Shown here in pieces: positions 32,430 through 33,404 of a stretch of DNA of 33,404 nucleotides; the first letter of the stretch is position 1, and each line of letters opens with the position of its first letter. The notes below the pieces were generated by a model. It made no database searches. It worked only from the letters and a program-made list of their open reading frames with translations, and was not told the DNA's origin. Location: NCBI GenBank assembly GCA_026386995.1, contig JAPLMO010000270.1, forward strand, positions 1-33,404. Reading direction: 5' to 3'. The stretch is from Planctomycetota bacterium. Lineage in GTDB: Bacteria; Planctomycetota; Phycisphaerae; FEN-1346. The position numbers and the translations under genes were made by a program.

Positions 32430-32954
32430 TTATGACTTGCCCTTCTCGTCGGGCTTGCGGAAAGCCGCCTCCTTCCTGAAAAGAAGAACTTCGCTGGAAT
32501 TCTGGCCGTTAACCTTCCAGCAGATCCTGTAGGTTCCGGGTTCTGCCAGCGAGCCAGTAACCAACGGATTCCCAACGGGATACTCCCATTCTTTGGATTC
32601 CCCTGGCTGCAAGATGCTGGAGGTCTTAGGCACGGGCATCCCAAAATACTCGGGGTGAATAATGCAGTTAACTTCCCTACCATCAGGCTTGGTTACCATA
32701 GGGTAGTTCGCCGGATGTTCAAAACGCTCCACCGTAACCGGCTCTTTGCCGGCGTTGGTCGCACGAAAAAGCAACGTTGCCGGCGTCTTGTCGAGCAGCA
32801 CAAGGATTTCCAGCCGCAACGGCCCGGCCGCGCTGTCTTTCTTCTTGGCCGGCAAGTTCGCATCCTGAGATACTGCTCCTATCGACAGCGATATGATAAC
32901 CAGAAGCGCGCTGACCAGAACAAACCCAATCTGGAGAGTCTTGCGATACAACAT
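32430..32954 (-). CDS. hypothetical secreted or anchored protein
   Basis: 174 residues, no family recognised. An N-terminal signal or anchor (about 8-30, IGFVLVSALLVIISLSIGAVS) is followed by a Lys-rich spacer and a beta-rich domain. That domain begins LRLEILVLLDKTPATLLFRATNAGKEPVTVERF and continues SILQPGESKEWEYPV and GTYRICWKVNG, the pattern of an immunoglobulin-like fold that measures or binds something in the periplasm. The ATG at 32954 has a strong AAAGGAG site; longer frames upstream overlap a small Cys-rich ORF and are not convincing. Codon use is less GC-biased than in most neighbours. Confidence 0.7.
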   Translation of the reverse strand: MLYRKTLQIGFVLVSALLVIISLSIGAVSQDANLPAKKKDSAAGPLRLEILVLLDKTPATLLFRATNAGKEPVTVERFEHPANYPMVTKPDGREVNCIIHPEYFGMPVPKTSSILQPGESKEWEYPVGNPLVTGSLAEPGTYRICWKVNGQNSSEVLLFRKEAAFRKPDEKGKS

Positions 32955-32970
32955 TCGAGGCTCCTTTCGC

Positions 32971-33090
32971 TTAGCGTGGGTCGGCTGCTCGTCGGACTTC
33001 GTAACAGTGGTCGCGACAGAACTCAGTGATTCCATTCTCGGGATTCTCCCCATAGCACATAATGCACCCATCTGAATTATCATGATTCAT
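32971..33090 (-). CDS. tiny Cys-rich, zinc-finger-like protein
   Basis: 39 residues starting MNHDNSDGCIMCYGEN and ending TAA. CxxC (Cys9, Cys12) and CRDHC (Cys25 and Cys29) make a plausible four-cysteine zinc site. It lies 16 bp upstream of the secreted protein on the same strand, so the two may be co-transcribed. The ribosome-binding site is weak (AGGG about 10 nt before the ATG). Support is the spacing of cysteines and a clean start-to-stop frame; chance cannot be excluded in so short a frame. Confidence 0.4.
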   Translation of the reverse strand: MNHDNSDGCIMCYGENPENGITEFCRDHCYEVRRAADPR

Positions 33091-33141
33091 AACTTGCACA
33101 CCCTGGTCCACATGCCCACCCGTGGCCACGAATTGATTTCA

Positions 33142-33234
33142 GGGGACACAATACCGATATTCTCATTGCCCTTTCCTTGGTCGGCCGGGGCGCTAGGCGG
33201 CGCGACCGTCAATACAAAATTGGTATTGCGTCCC
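33142..33234. repeat. REP-like element at the symporter copy breakpoint
   Basis: GGGGACACAATACCGATATT (33142-33161) is matched in inverted orientation by 33215-33234 (GGGGACGCAATACCAATTTT on the minus strand), 17 of 20 identical. An inner GC-rich palindrome is around 33180-33208. Ends with GGGGACACAATACC are typical of REP-like repeats tied to IS200-like transposases. Homology to the symporter gene stops about 10 bp to its right, at 33244. Confidence 0.65.
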
Positions 33235-33355
33235 CCCCGAATCCCCACCACGAGATCCCCAGGAGAATCCCGAAGTAAGCCGCGATCATCAGCCAGTCCC
33301 ACGAGCCCAAAGCCCCCGTGGAACCGCTCGCCGCTAGAAACGTGACGTGGTTCAT
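33209..33355 (-). pseudogene. truncated 5' fragment of a second symporter gene
   Basis: 33244-33355 matches 31821-31932 with only three differences by eye, including the ATG (33355). The frame reads MNHVTFLAASGSTGALGSWD and on through GILLGISWW, then leaves homology into repeat sequence and stops at TGA (33211-33209) after 48 codons. Two of the three differences change residues (Met to Thr, Ala to Ser). It is a recent partial duplication cut by, or ending at, the REP-like element; an assembly join at a repeat near the window edge is an alternative. Confidence 0.75.
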
Positions 33356-33404
33356 GGCTGTCCTCTTCAAGGCCCGTAGCCGGGCGACCCGCGAAGAGGA
33401 TAGC
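33356..33404 (-). promoter_or_regulatory. second copy of the symporter leader hairpin
   Basis: 3' arm GAAGAGGACAGCC (33368-33356 on the minus strand) pairs with GCTATCCTCTTC (33404-33393). Relative to 31933-31986, one stem pair has changed from C-G to U-A on both sides and the loop is 4 nt shorter, keeping the fold. The window ends inside the outer arm. Confidence 0.55.

Overview
The window looks like chromosomal DNA from a GC-rich, diderm, free-living bacterium. My best guess is the Planctomycetota (Phycisphaerae-like) or a PVC relative. The support is the GC-rich codon use, Kdo-type LPS genes (kdsD, kdsC and an LptC/OstA-like giant), long Ala/Pro-rich linkers, Tat-dependent enzymes, a DUF1854/ABC pair and intergenic DNA full of GC-rich palindromes. 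There is no rRNA or other marker gene, so this assignment is inference.

Layout. 1-190: possible worn IS end. 188-1845: glycosyltransferase and an unknown protein (+). 1910-4352: uronate-isomerase-like amidohydrolase (-), TPR protein (+), nitroreductase (-). 4463-6925: membrane-embedded spermidine-synthase-like protein (+). 7051-11071: an AmmeMemoRadiSam operon (-) made of a Memo-AMMECR1 fusion lipoprotein, a DUF362 gene broken by an in-frame amber, and a radical SAM enzyme with a Tat signal. 11289-16859: kdsD, kdsC, LptC/OstA-like giant, nitroreductase (-). 17229-18434: secreted coiled-coil protein (+). 18580-24567: five-gene operon (-) of phosphodiesterase/phosphatase, DegT aminotransferase, lipoprotein, exporter-type ABC transporter and DUF1854. 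24638-25668: HEPN/MNT toxin-antitoxin pair and a ribbon-helix-helix protein (-). 26014-28845: PHP-nuclease/SMC-like ATPase fusion (+), less GC-biased and a good defence candidate. 28846-30123: gene-poor, repeat-rich stretch. 30124-31932: sodium/solute symporter (-). 32430-33090: secreted protein and a tiny Cys-rich ORF (-). 33209-33404: truncated second copy of the symporter 5' end.

The most unusual content is at two levels. (1) Several families of short palindromic elements are scattered between and inside genes. One composite two-hairpin element sits in frame inside the spermidine-synthase-like gene. A second copy sits in the DUF362 gene, where its hairpin loop supplies the amber codon that cuts the Tat signal from the enzyme. 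A 63-bp element repeated 21 kb away lies inside the 5' coding region of the radical SAM gene. (2) The symporter leader forms a hairpin that buries its ribosome-binding site. The second copy of that leader at the right edge differs by a compensatory base-pair change, which supports a real RNA structure.

Functionally, the Kdo genes and LptC-like protein serve the outer envelope. The AmmeMemoRadiSam proteins appear to be built for work outside the cytoplasm. The HEPN/MNT pair and the PHP-ATPase form a small accessory island next to the repeat-rich region.
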